Under the pieces are notes generated by a model. It saw only the letters and a program-made list of their open reading frames with translations. It was not told the DNA's origin and made no database searches. Made by a program: the position numbers and the translations under genes. Positions 55,446-64,000 of a DNA stretch of 64,000 nucleotides are shown here, piece after piece. The first letter of the stretch is position 1, and each line of letters begins with the position of its first letter. Source of the DNA: Dugong dugon (Eukaryota; Chordata; Mammalia; Sirenia; Dugongidae); the NCBI GenBank assembly GCA_030035585.1, contig CM057471.1, forward strand, positions 97,961,819 to 98,025,818. The letters run 5' to 3'.

Positions 55446-55882
55446 ATCATTATCTGTTAAATATGTAAGTGAGATCATTTTACTTTCCTACCTAAATCTC
55501 TTCAAAGTGTTGTTAAAGTAACATTCAAGCTCACCCTCTGAAGTGCTGGCCACAGTGGGCTCTTAACTCCCTAAGCACTTTCCTGCAGGAAAAGGTTCTG
55601 TTCCCTGGAAGCTGCCAACCTCCTCAGGTCTGTCTTCTCTTTCACATCTCAGCCTAAGAGAGTCACCTCATTAAAAGGCTCCATCTAAAGCCTGTTCTCC
55701 TCAGCAGCCCCTGTTCTCCATCGCACATGTTGTTTGTTTCTTTCATAGTATATGTCATAATTCCTAAAAAATTCATTAGCTAGTCAACCAGCTTACTTGT
55801 TTACTTTTGGTTTCATCACCAAGCGAGACAGTGCTGCCTTGTTCCCTGCACTGTCTCCAGTGCTCCTCACGGGTTCTGATTG
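55446..55882. other. Unassigned spacer
   Basis: No feature recognised beyond weak old-repeat phrasing at 55700-55860. Confidence 0.3.
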
Positions 55883-55884
55883 GC

Positions 55885-56090
55885 ACGTAAGCCCACTGCC
55901 GTGGAATGGATTCCGACTCATGGCGACCCCATGTGTGTCAGAGTAGAAATGTGCTCCATAGGGTTTTCAATGGCTGATTTTTTGGAAGTAGATTGCCAGG
56001 TCTTTTCCATGGTACCTCTGGGTGGACTCGAACCTCAAACCTTTTGGTTGGCAGCTGAGAATGTTAACCGTTTGCATCACCCAGAGACTC
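55885..56090 (-). mobile_element. AfroSINE, type II, minus orientation
   Basis: CACTGCCGTGGAATGGATTC, ATGTGTGTCAGAGTAGAAA and the reversed head CATCACCCAGAGACTCC mark it. Confidence 0.93.
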
Positions 56091-56094
56091 CGCT

Positions 56095-56265
56095 GGCACA
56101 TAAACCCGTTGCTGTCGAGTCGATTCCGACTCATAGTGACTCACAGGAACCCTATAGGACAGAGTAGAACTGCCCCATAGGGTTTCCAAGGAGCTGCTGG
56201 TGGATTCGAACTGCCGACATTTTGGTTAGCAGTTAAATGCTTAACTGCTGTGCCACCAGGGCTCC
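56095..56265 (-). mobile_element. AfroSINE, type I, minus orientation, abutting the previous one
   Basis: AACCCGTTGCTGTCGAGTCG, then a small internal repeat of GTGACTC...ACCCTATAGG, and the head GTGCCACCAGGGCTCC. Intact CpGs suggest youth. The adjoining CTGGCACATA occurs at both ends (56092-56101, 56268-56277), a 10-bp duplication. Confidence 0.93.
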
Positions 56266-56277
56266 CTCTGGCACATA

Positions 56278-56320
56278 GAAGGTGCTTAAAATGTATTTGT
56301 TGAATGAATGATTGTTCCTG
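56278..56320 (+). mobile_element. L2/MIR end split by SINEs
   Basis: AGGTGCTTAAAATGTATTTG and TTGAATGAATGATTG are an L2-like 3' end. A related GTACACAGTAAGTGCTTAGT lies at 56545-56575. Confidence 0.5.
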
Positions 56321-56324
56321 GGAC

Positions 56325-56542
56325 ATAGTAACCAAACCAAAACCAAACCCATTGCCACTGAGTCGATTCTGACTCATAGTGACCCTGTATGATAGAGTAG
56401 AACTTCCCCATAGGGATTCCAAGGCTGTAATCTTTACGGAGGCAGACTGCCACATCTTTCTCCCTCAGAATGGCTGGTGGGTTCAAACTGCCCACCTTTT
56501 GGTTAGCAGCTGAGCACTCAACCAATGCACTACCAGGGCTCC
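56325..56542 (-). mobile_element. AfroSINE, long type, minus orientation
   Basis: ACCAAACCCATTGCCACTGA, AATCTTTACGGAGGCAGACT and the reversed head CTACCAGGGCTCC mark it. The third minus-oriented AfroSINE in 660 bp. Confidence 0.93.
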
Positions 56543-56579
56543 TAGGTACACAGTAAGTGCTTAGTAAATGTTAGCTAAT

Positions 56580-57613
56580 TGTTTTATGGCAGAAGTTCCC
56601 AACTAAGCAATTAGATGTGGTATGTCCAGATATTGCCATCAGATTACTTCAAAATGTGGTCATATTTCCATCAGAAAATACCATGAGTCCCCAGTCTCTC
56701 TCTGCTGGGTTATACAAATATAACCCACCCCCTCCCAAAGTGTTCCCAACTTATTTTTGATAATCTCGTAGGTCGCTGTCATCATACGATACTTTTAATA
56801 AATGTGTGTATGTTTATGTATATTCATATATGTGTGTGTGTATATATGAGTGTATATGTATATATATATATATATATATATTGCTTAGGATGGTAATTAG
56901 TACACGGTAAGTACTATATAACATTAGCTATGATCATCATCATCATCACCACCAACATTAACATGTAGTCAGATCAAGTTTTATGTTTTCTTTTGTTACA
57001 GTCTTCTTGGAACACCACGACGCATCTCTCCCGAGGGCCATCTTTGTCTAAAGGGCAGTGGGCCTTCCCCTGACTGAATTATCACCACTGCTCTGACCTT
57101 AAGGGACTGTCCTCCTTACCACTGCATTTCAAGTGGGAGTTTTTCTGACACTTTCCCCCCAAAGACTGAGGCCAGGTTATAACTGTTGACATTTTGCGTT
57201 AAGGTCCAGGAATAACTGAAGAGAAAAACAACAGAGAAAGTGACTTGCGTAGCTCCCAGGAGTAGCTGTGCTCAGAGCCGAGGGGCCCAGATTCTCCTCA
57301 GAGAATTTGTTTTTTGGGGACCTGGTGAGGCAGTGGTTGGCCCAGCCCTAGCCCCAGGACATGTTTGAGGAGGCCAAGAGAGAGGAATACATTTCCCTCA
57401 CTCAGGAAAGCAAGAAAGCCTCTGAGTCACTACTTTGACTCAACCCTATGTACCAATTTACATTTCCAAATCAAGGTCAAACTTCCTCTTCTAAAAAAGC
57501 TGAGTTAAATTAGAGCCTCCCCCACCCCACTCCCCATGAACCACGGGGAGTGTTCTTGATTTACCTTAGTGTACCAAAGGGCGCATTTTGGCGTTTTTTT
57601 CCCTAAAATAAAG
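56580..57613. other. Low-copy sequence with a (TA)n tract
   Basis: (TG/TA)n lies at about 56816-56880. The rest, including a GC-richer piece at 57000-57550, shows no gene. Confidence 0.35.
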
Positions 57614-57676
57614 TAACAATTTGTCTGGAAGGTGAATTCAATCTTCCCTTGAGATTACAGAAAACTGCTTTTAAAT
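57614..57676 (+). CDS. Weak candidate exon, 63 bp
   Basis: A T7CCC pyrimidine tract precedes the AG at 57612-57613 and a good donor AAAT/GTAAGA follows. Phase 1 to 1 with open text TICLEGEFNLPLRLQKTAFK. The A-rich stretch just before AG weakens the acceptor, and no upstream candidate supplies phase 1. Confidence 0.2.
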
Positions 57677-58008
57677 GTAAGATTTTCTTCATATATATAC
57701 TAGCCAATGCCCTCCCTACCTTTCCACTGCAAATTTCAGACACTCAGTGCCTGAACATAAGTCCCATGTTACATACTTCTGTTCCCTTCAAAGAGACAAA
57801 CATACTGCCTCCCTCAGGCAGGTATGTTTCAGTCAGGATTGGCTTGGTCATGCTGTAGTAACAAACGTCTCTAAACCATTAGTGGCTTAACCCATAAAGG
57901 TTTGTTCCTCACTTAGATTTCAAGTCCCTGTAGCTTGACTGAGGGGCTATGCCCATTACATTCTCTCAGAGACCCAGGATGGCTGAGCTGCTGCCACTTT
58001 GAATTGTA
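57677..58008. other. Old-repeat-like spacer
   Basis: 57830-58005 and 58430-58600 look like two halves of one old interspersed repeat (ATTAGTGGCTTAACCCATAA; GCCTGGAAGTGATGGGTGTC) split by two SINEs. Family not named. Confidence 0.35.
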
Positions 58009-58165
58009 GGTCGCTGGTACAGTGAGTGGTTAAGAGCTTAGCTGCTAACCAAAATGTCAGCAGTTTGAACCCACCAGCCACTTCTTGGAAACCCTATGGG
58101 AAAGTTCTACTCAGTCCTATAGGGTCGCTAGAGTTGGAATCGACTCCACGGCATGAGATTTTTTT
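58009..58165 (+). mobile_element. AfroSINE, type I, plus orientation
   Basis: TCGCTGGTACAGTGAGTGGT, CAGTTTGAACCCACCAGCC and GAGTTGGAATCGACTCCACG mark it. Confidence 0.9.
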
Positions 58166-58218
58166 GGTTTTGGTATTACAGGGAATAGACAACTCTGAGT
58201 CCCACATCAGCAATTAAA

Positions 58219-58415
58219 TGAGGAGCCCTGGTGGCTCAGTGGTTAAGTGATCAGCTGCTAACAGAAAGGTTGGCGGTTCGAACCCACCAACTGCTCAGGG
58301 GGGAAAAGATGTGGCAGCCTGCTTTTGTGAAGATGACAGTCTTGGAAACCTTAAGGGGTAGTTTTACTCTGTTCTCTAGGGTCACCACGAGTTGAATAGA
58401 CTCAACAGAAATGGG
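58219..58415 (+). mobile_element. AfroSINE, long type, plus orientation
   Basis: AGGAGCCCTGGTGGCTCAGT, GGCGGTTCGAACCCACCAAC and GGGAAAAGATGTGGCAGCC mark it. Confidence 0.93.
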
Positions 58416-58692
58416 TATTGTTTTGATTTTGGCCTGGAAGTGATGGGTGTCATTTCTGCCCCCTACTAATTGACTAAAGCTAGTCACAGGGCCCCACCCA
58501 ACCACAAGGGAGCTAGGAAGTACAATTCTACTCTGAGTCTGAGGGAGCTGACATATTTGGGGAATAACACCTATGACCACCACAATATTCTGAATAAATA
58601 TTTGGTGACTGATTTCACTTCTTTTCCTCAGATAGGCCTCTTTCTGAGGCATTCTTTACTTTCCATTTGATTGTCTTTTATTTCTCTTCTTG

Positions 58693-59045
58693 AGGCCTCT
58701 GTTGTTGTTAGCTGTAGTCAATTCGGTCCTCCACTCCTGATGACCCCATGCTCAGTGGAACGAAATGCTGCCCAGTTCTGGGCCATCCTCATGATTGGTT
58801 ATGGATAGGACCAATGTGATCCATAGGGTTTTCCTTGACTGATTTTAGCAAGTAGATCACCAGGCCTTTCTTCCTAGTCTGTCTTGGCCTGGAAGCTCCA
58901 CTGAAACCTGTTCAGCATCATAGCAACAGGCAAGCCTCCTCTGACAGATGGGTGGTGGCTGCGCATGAGATGCATTCACCGGGAATTGAACCTGTGTATT
59001 CCACATGGAAGGTGAGAATTTTATCACTGAAACACCAATAATACC
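58693..59045 (-). mobile_element. tRNA-Gly-headed, RTE-tailed SINE, full length
   Basis: Read in reverse: head ATTGGTGTTTCAGTGATAAA, ATTCTCACCTTCCATGTG and GGTTCAATTCCCGGTGAATG closely follow tRNA-Gly, including A and B boxes. The body CCAGGCCAAGACAGACTAGG and GGCCTGGTGATCTACTTGC matches the RTE-derived short elements. The tail is AGCTAACAACAACAG. About 350 bp. Second copy at 39657-39930. Confidence 0.8.
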
Positions 59046-59664
59046 CCACTCTTGAAGCCTTAGGGATAAAAACAGGACCTATCATACAGTATCAGTAATG
59101 CATTTTATTTTTTCAGTCTGCTGTTCTCTTTGGCTTTATTTTCTTTGCATTGATTCTTCCACTCTTGGAACCTCAGACCCATAATGTCCCCTTCTTGCTT
59201 TGACAGTACTCTGAAAACCTGACACTGGAGCTTATGGGGCTCCTGACCAACACTGGGAAAAAGAGACCTTTGCTTTGGCTCACTTTCTAGGTCCTGCCTT
59301 GTGTCAAGCGCTTTCTCTCCCAAAGAGCCATGTATTGGTGTTACCAGATTCCTGAGCCTTCCTGTGAGAGCCTTACGTTCTCTCTCTCTTCTCTTGAACT
59401 TCCGACTCCAGAGCCTTGTAGGCCATATAAAGGGAATTGTGCTGTGAAAATCCAACCTTGCTTACAGTCACTTCCCTCTTTTCGTAAAAAAGTAGGTTTC
59501 CTAAAACGAGTTTTGCCATAACATGCATTTAGCTACTTAAATTTTTGTCTTTTCAGAATTAATGTCCACATTATACAGTTTTAGTAACCATTGCAATGTT
59601 CAGACAAAATCTGCAGTAATGTGATTTATCTACTTATACTTCTGAAGTATTAGAAATAGTAGGC
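59046..59664. other. Unassigned low-copy sequence
   Basis: A minus-strand frame of 116 codons at 59105-59455 (basic, no domain) and a 63-codon plus frame. Neither has splice or family support. Confidence 0.3.
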
Positions 59665-59716
59665 TGCTATGAGTTGGAATCAACTCGACGGCAACGGGCT
59701 TCGTTTTTGGTTTTGG
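59665..59716 (+). mobile_element. AfroSINE tail fragment
   Basis: Only GCTATGAGTTGGAATCAACT, CGACGGCAACGGGCTTCG and a T-rich tail remain. Confidence 0.8.
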
Positions 59717-59731
59717 AAGAAGAACAGCAAA

Positions 59732-59918
59732 GAGCCCTGGTGGTGTGATGGTTAAGTGCTCAGTTGCGCTCTGAAAATTTGGCAGTTTGAATCCATCCAG
59801 TGGCTCCTGGCAATTTGCTTCTGTAAAGATTATAGTTTAACCCTATGGAGCAGTTGTACTCTGTCACATGGGGTCACTATGAGTCAGGATTGACTTGGTG
59901 GCACCTAATAACAACAAG
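59732..59918 (+). mobile_element. AfroSINE, long type, plus orientation
   Basis: GAGCCCTGGTGGTGTGATGG, CTTCTGTAAAGATTATAG and the ACCTAATAACAACAAG tail mark it. Confidence 0.9.
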
Positions 59919-59928
59919 AAGAGCTGCA

Positions 59929-60142
59929 GGAGTCCCTGGGTGGTGGAAATGGTTAACATGCTCGGCAGCTAACCAAAAAATTAGGGGTTCGAATCTACCC
60001 AGAGGTACCTTGGAAAAAAGTCCTAGAGATCTACTTCTGAAAAATGAGACATTGAAACACTGTGGAGCACAGTTCTACTCTGTCACACAGAGTCATCATG
60101 ATTTGGAGTCAATGCTATGGCAACTGTTTTTTTTTTTTTTTA
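59929..60142 (+). mobile_element. AfroSINE, type II, plus orientation
   Basis: GGAGTCCCTGGGTGGTGGAA, GGGGTTCGAATCTACCCAG and GATCTACTTCTGAAAAATG mark it. The T13 stretch at 60127-60139 is the reverse-complement A tail position of a TTTT-ending variant. Confidence 0.92.
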
Positions 60143-60792
60143 AAAGAACTACACAAAACTAGCTTCTTCCAAGTAAAAAAGTTGTGTCTTTAAAAAAAAT
60201 TTTTTTAAAGAGACATTGTTTATAACCAAACCCTTTCAAAATTTTAGTGTATATTTAACAGACTTAAACTTTCCCATGATAAATTAGTTCACTCTGAGGT
60301 AAAACAGATAGTTATGCTTATCCAAACAGGGGTATAGTCTTGCTTCTAAGCCCTTTCCGTGGAGCTGCCTGTGGAGATATATACAACTATAGAAATGTCT
60401 TTGCAGCAGGAAAATGCAATGGAAAAGAAACCAGACCATGCATTGCAGTAAAAGCTAGTGATGTACTATATTGTAGCCTGGGCAATTTTAACCACTTTGG
60501 TTAGGTTGGGCTAATTTTCTAGTCTAAGAACAGAATCCAAACATGGCTAAGCCAACGTATGAGGATTTCTATAGGAAACATATGTGAATAACATTATTTT
60601 TGGGAGAGATTATGGGCAGGCCCTTTCTTGTAAATATAATTATCTGGGATTATGGTTCAATTCTTGGCACTGTCAGTGAGGTTTAGGAGGTTTCCAGGGG
60701 CCAGAATCTTTTGCTGTCTGTATGCTATGGCTCTCTGTATTTTAACGGAGAATGACGGCACATGAAGCAAGCAGAAGTTTTTTTCCTGCCAG
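60143..60792. other. Low-copy sequence
   Basis: No repeat recognised. It ends in AGTTTTTTTCCTGCCAG, a strong splice-acceptor-like run. Confidence 0.35.
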
Positions 60793-60949
60793 GTGTGAGA
60801 TGCGCCTGCAACCAGATCACCACAGAGCTGCTTCCCAGAGAAGAAAAACTGATCAGAATAAGAAAGAGAACAGTATTTCCAAGTTTGACAAAAGATTGCC
60901 CAGAACAGGCCCTTTACAAATAAGTTTATTTACGTTCCACAAGGTGGCG
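60793..60949 (+). CDS. Candidate exon with strong splice signals
   Basis: The acceptor TTTTTTTCCTGCCAG and donor GCG/GTAAGT are among the best in the window. After a first G, 52 codons are open (CEMRLQPDHHRAASQRRKTD, QNKKENSISKFDKRLPRTGP, LQISLFTFHKVA), phase 2 to 0. A second frame stays open to a TAA at 60921-60923, so the frame is not decided by sequence alone. It could be coding, untranslated or non-coding RNA. Downstream the plus strand is again open from about 60890 to 61220 in the third frame. Confidence 0.35.
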
Positions 60950-61379
60950 GTAAGTATATTCCTAAGAAGCCATCTGCCAGGGAGAAGACTAAAGCTACGA
61001 AGAAGTGGGAAAGTAGTATTAATCTCTCTGGTGTAGGAATCGATACTATTGAAACCAGAGTAAACACATTTAAAGCCTGGGTGAGTGTTGTTCATGAAAA
61101 TCTCCCTCAGCAAATCCCTTCCTTAGTCCTCAGGAGAGGAAGTGAAAGCAAAGAAGAGAAGAGCAGGTTGACTTCATGCCACCAGGTCCTGCTGTCCACC
61201 AGAAACGGGACCTTGAGCTGAAGACCACAGAACTTCCTTTCTCTATACCACAATCTTGAGGCTTTATTGATGTTACACAATAAGCAAGTCATCCTGTTGG
61301 CTTCCAAGCCTGAAAGGATAATCCATAACTAAAGCATGAATTAGACAAAAAGAAATTCAGAAGCACTGTACTTAGAGTG
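60950..61379. other. Low-copy sequence with a long open plus frame
   Basis: From about 60890 to 61221 one plus frame lacks stops (KYIPKKPSAREKTKATKKWE, GIDTIETRVNTFKAWVSVVH) although it has no ATG. The minus strand is also open at 60853-61113, so this may be a stop-poor stretch and not coding. Confidence 0.3.
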
Positions 61380-61588
61380 GAGTCCCTGGGTGGTACAAAT
61401 GGTTAACGGGCTTGGCTTATAACTGAAAGGTTAGAGGTTCAAGTCTACCCAGAGGTGCCTCGGAAGAAAGACCTGGCGATCTACTCCTGAAAAATCAGCC
61501 ATTGGAAACCCTATGGAGCACAGTTCTACTCTCACACACATGGGGTCACTGTGAGTCAGAACAGACCCCACAGTGACTGGTGGTGGTG
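61380..61588 (+). mobile_element. AfroSINE, type II, plus orientation
   Basis: GAGTCCCTGGGTGGTACAAA, AGGTTCAAGTCTACCCAGAG and GAAGAAAGACCTGGCGATC mark it. Confidence 0.93.
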
Positions 61589-62034
61589 GGGCTTAGAGCA
61601 AGTGATCATAGAATGATTTGACAGCAATGCCATAGTTCAATTAGATTTTTACCTAAGAAGATTCATTCATCTATATGCCATAAACAGCATATGAAGGTAA
61701 TTAAATCAGAACTTCTTAAAATGCCAATTGTTTAGCCTGGATAAGAGAGTCAGATTACTTTATAGCTGTGTTTTCTGACCCCATTAATGCTAGAATAAGA
61801 GGAATATAAAAGATTTAAGTTAGATACAAAGAAGTCACTAAACATAGGGGCTGAAGATTCTTTTCTGCAGGTCTAACCAAATTGGATTATTTTGTATGAA
61901 TTATTCAAGATCCTCCTAATTCTATATTCTGATTTCCATCTCCCCCCTAAAGGGGAGGATCAGGCACTTGGGAGCACATGATGGTGTCCACTCAGCACCA
62001 ATCCAACAAATGTTTATTGGGCTCTCCCTATACT
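61589..62034. other. Unassigned sequence
   Basis: No feature recognised. Confidence 0.3.
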
Positions 62035-62215
62035 GTTTTTGTTGTTTGCTGTCAAGTCAATTCTGACCCATGGCAGCCTCATGTGTGTCAGAGTAGAACT
62101 ATGCTCCATAGGGTTTTCAAGGCTGTAAACTTTCAGAAGCAGATCACCATGTTTGAAGCCCCACCCTTTGGGTTAGTAGTCAAGTGCTTAACTGTTTGCC
62201 CCATCCCGGGGGACC
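62035..62215 (-). mobile_element. AfroSINE, type II, minus orientation
   Basis: GTTGTTTGCTGTCAAGTCAA, ATGTGTGTCAGAGTAGAAC and a worn head (CCCCATCCCGGGG) mark it. Confidence 0.88.
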
Positions 62216-62654
62216 CCCCACCCTTACTAGGCCCTGAAATTCCAAGATGAGAAAAATCATTGTCTGCCCTCAAGGAAAGAAAGCCCCTACTTCTCCATCT
62301 CTTTCCAAAAATTGGTTAGTGACCTTGTTTATGACCTTTGTTTCCATATGAAACTCGAGAGTAGAGTTGATGAAGAATTTATCTAAATTTTCTGTTGGGC
62401 CCTTAAATAAATGTTTAGTGGTATAGCTAGTGCCTAGCTAGGCCTTCCTCATGAGTGAAGTGTAGCTAGTGAAATAAGAGCTTCCACGGACTTTCCTCCA
62501 CTGGGACTGCAAAATTGGTTTTGTTTTCTTCTCTGATTAAAGGAAGATCCATAGAAAGTAAGTGGCAATTTCTTGGGACAAAGTGAGGACATAAAATTTA
62601 ATATCATCTTTGTGGTACATTCTTTGAGGATTTTACGCCTAGAGAGCTCATGGC
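62216..62654. other. Unassigned sequence
   Basis: No feature recognised. Confidence 0.3.
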
Positions 62655-62868
62655 TTAGAGTCTCTGGGTAGTGTAAATGGTTAACGTGCTTGGCTGCTAA
62701 CGGAAAGTCTGGAAGTCCGTGTCCACCAGAGATAACTTAGAAGAAAGATCTGGCGATCTACTTCCAAAAAATCAGCCATTGAAAACCCTATGGAGCACAA
62801 TTCTACTCTGACACACATGGGGTCACCATGAGTTGGAATTGACTTGATGACAACTGGTTATCTCAAGG
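62655..62868 (+). mobile_element. AfroSINE, type II, plus orientation
   Basis: GAGTCTCTGGGTAGTGTAAA, GAAGAAAGATCTGGCGATC and GAGTTGGAATTGACTTGATG mark it. Confidence 0.92.
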
Positions 62869-62879
62869 CTTAAAACGTG

Positions 62880-63000
62880 GGGAAGCATTATTGTCCCCAT
62901 TTTACAGATGGGGAGACTGAGACAATGACGAATTAAGAGATTCATCCATTCTTACATCATTCGTCGGGATAGAGCTGATGGGGAACTGTCCATATGCCTT
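62880..63000 (-). mobile_element. MIR SINE fragment
   Basis: CCCCATTTTACAGATGGGGA followed by GACTGAGACAATGACG is the reversed MIR core. Confidence 0.7.
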
Positions 63001-63540
63001 ATCTCCCACACAGGGCCTCTGTCAGACTAGACAAAGTCTTCCAGCACATTAGGAAAAGGTGTCTCCCCTGGGCAGATGCAGCCCATGGGTTCCTGGCTTG
63101 GAGAAAGAACATGGGCTGGATTTTAGTCCTCACTCATCTCCTTTGTTAGGTACCCTTGTGCAGAACACAGGTCACACAATTCTGTGGCATCCTTATTCCT
63201 CTCTTTTACCACTTTATACTTGGGAACCAGACTCTTATATGATTTGGTGATAAAAATGAGCATTGGAAATGCCAGACATGTGGCAGATGCTTAATAAGGG
63301 TGTGGCCAATGAATGAATTAGGCCAGGTGTGCCTTCAGTAGTGCCTGGTTACCCTGCACCACTGCATCACTGAACCATGGAGCTCTCCACAAGGGCATGT
63401 TTGGAGCAGAGAGAGAGGGCAGAGGTTAGACATGTTCTCAGCTGAGTGCCTCCACTTCCTAAAACTATTATAATCCCTTGGAAGTACTTGTTCCTGACTG
63501 TTGTATGAGGAATAACCACTTTTCTTTTCTTTGGAGCTAA
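63001..63540. other. Unassigned sequence
   Basis: A short L2-like phrase at 63270-63320 (GGCAGATGCTTAATAAGG, GAATGAATTAGG). No gene. Confidence 0.35.
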
Positions 63541-63747
63541 CCCAAAAAACCAATTGCTGTTGAGTTGACTCCCACTGACAGTGACCCCATGTGTTACAGA
63601 CTAGAGCTGTGCTCCATAGGGTTTTATATGACTAATTTTTTGGAAGCAGATCTCCAGGCCTTTCTTTGAAGGCACCTCTGGGTGGACTCTAGCCTCCAGC
63701 CTTTCAGCTAGCAGCTGAGCATATCAACTGTTTTCACCATCCAGGAA
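63541..63747 (-). mobile_element. AfroSINE, type II, minus orientation
   Basis: CCAATTGCTGTTGAGTTGAC, CCATGTGTTACAGACTAGAG and the reversed head CACCATCCAGGAACT mark it. Confidence 0.92.
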
Positions 63748-63763
63748 CTACTTTGGAGTTTAC

Positions 63764-63975
63764 CACCAGCACCAGTTGTTGTTGAGTCGATTCCGACCTG
63801 TGGCGAACCCATGTCTGTTAGAGTAGAATCGTGCTCCGTAGGGTTTTTCAGGCTGTGACCTTTTGGAAGCAGATCACCAGGCCTTTCTTTAGAGGTACCT
63901 CTGGATGGTTTTGAACCGTCAACCTTTAGGTTTGTAGTTGAGCGCTTCTCCCGTTTGTACCACCTAGGGACTCCT
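63764..63975 (-). mobile_element. AfroSINE, type II, minus orientation, tandem with the previous
   Basis: CACCAGTTGTTGTTGAGTCG, CCATGTCTGTTAGAGTAGAA and the reversed head TACCACCTAGGGACTCC mark it. Both neighbours are followed by TTTGGAG (63753-63759 and 63976-63982). Confidence 0.92.
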
Positions 63976-64000
63976 TTGGAGCTGATCACGTACCTATAAA

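Noticed and set aside
58251-58652. A 133-codon minus-strand open frame.
   Set aside because: It runs across an AfroSINE and old-repeat sequence, so it is a chance frame.
59105-59455. A 116-codon minus-strand open frame.
   Set aside because: No recognised family, no splice context, opposite to the candidate gene; an acceptor-like T-rich CAG at 59103-59117 is on the other strand.
1-64000. CRISPR arrays, bacterial operons, phage or plasmid modules.
   Set aside because: No spaced short direct repeats, no dense gene packing; all repeats are eukaryotic retroelements or microsatellites.

Overview
This is repeat-dense mammalian nuclear DNA, AT-rich with no compact genes. It almost certainly comes from an afrotherian, most likely an elephant or close relative. 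The main evidence is about 40 copies of a tRNA-headed SINE of the AfroSINE type, an RTE-clade LINE whose 3' end resembles the AfroSINE tail, and a lineage-specific L1 with a very characteristic 3' UTR. Older pan-mammalian repeats (MIR, L2, L1M, MaLR-type LTRs) lie underneath. No bacterial, plasmid, viral or CRISPR-like system is present.

Layout. 1-6.7 kb: an RTE fragment, old L1M/L2/MIR sequence, a short RTE derivative and an eroded plus-strand L1 ORF2. 7.5-11.5 kb: an old minus-strand L1 broken by an AfroSINE and by a young L1 3'-UTR fragment, both with clear target-site duplications. 11.6-13 kb: an RTE derivative, a MaLR LTR and L1M. 13.1-17.4 kb: an L1 that landed inside an AfroSINE (17-bp duplication) and has lost most of ORF2. 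18.85-26.69 kb: an essentially full-length but dead minus-strand L1 (5' UTR, ORF1, ORF2, 3' UTR). 27-32 kb: SINEs, a solo LTR, two L1 3'-UTR fragments and an L1M tail. 32-64 kb: lower-copy DNA with many AfroSINEs, an RTE reverse-transcriptase remnant, two solo LTRs with perfect 5-bp duplications, further L1 3'-UTR fragments, and MIR and L2 copies.

Host gene. Several short plus-strand open segments in the low-copy DNA are bounded by plausible splice acceptors and donors: 38652-38724, 40565-40700, 40860-40908, 44570-44644, 46191-46301 and 50329-50487, with weaker ones at 52646, 57614 and 60793. Reading phases agree across the first five. This suggests that the 38-50 kb part, and perhaps more, lies inside a plus-strand protein-coding gene with large introns. 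I do not recognise the protein. All eight young L1 3' ends lie antisense to it, which fits the usual bias against sense L1 in introns. Splice and family calls are made by eye, and family names rest on recognised consensus motifs, not on a database search.
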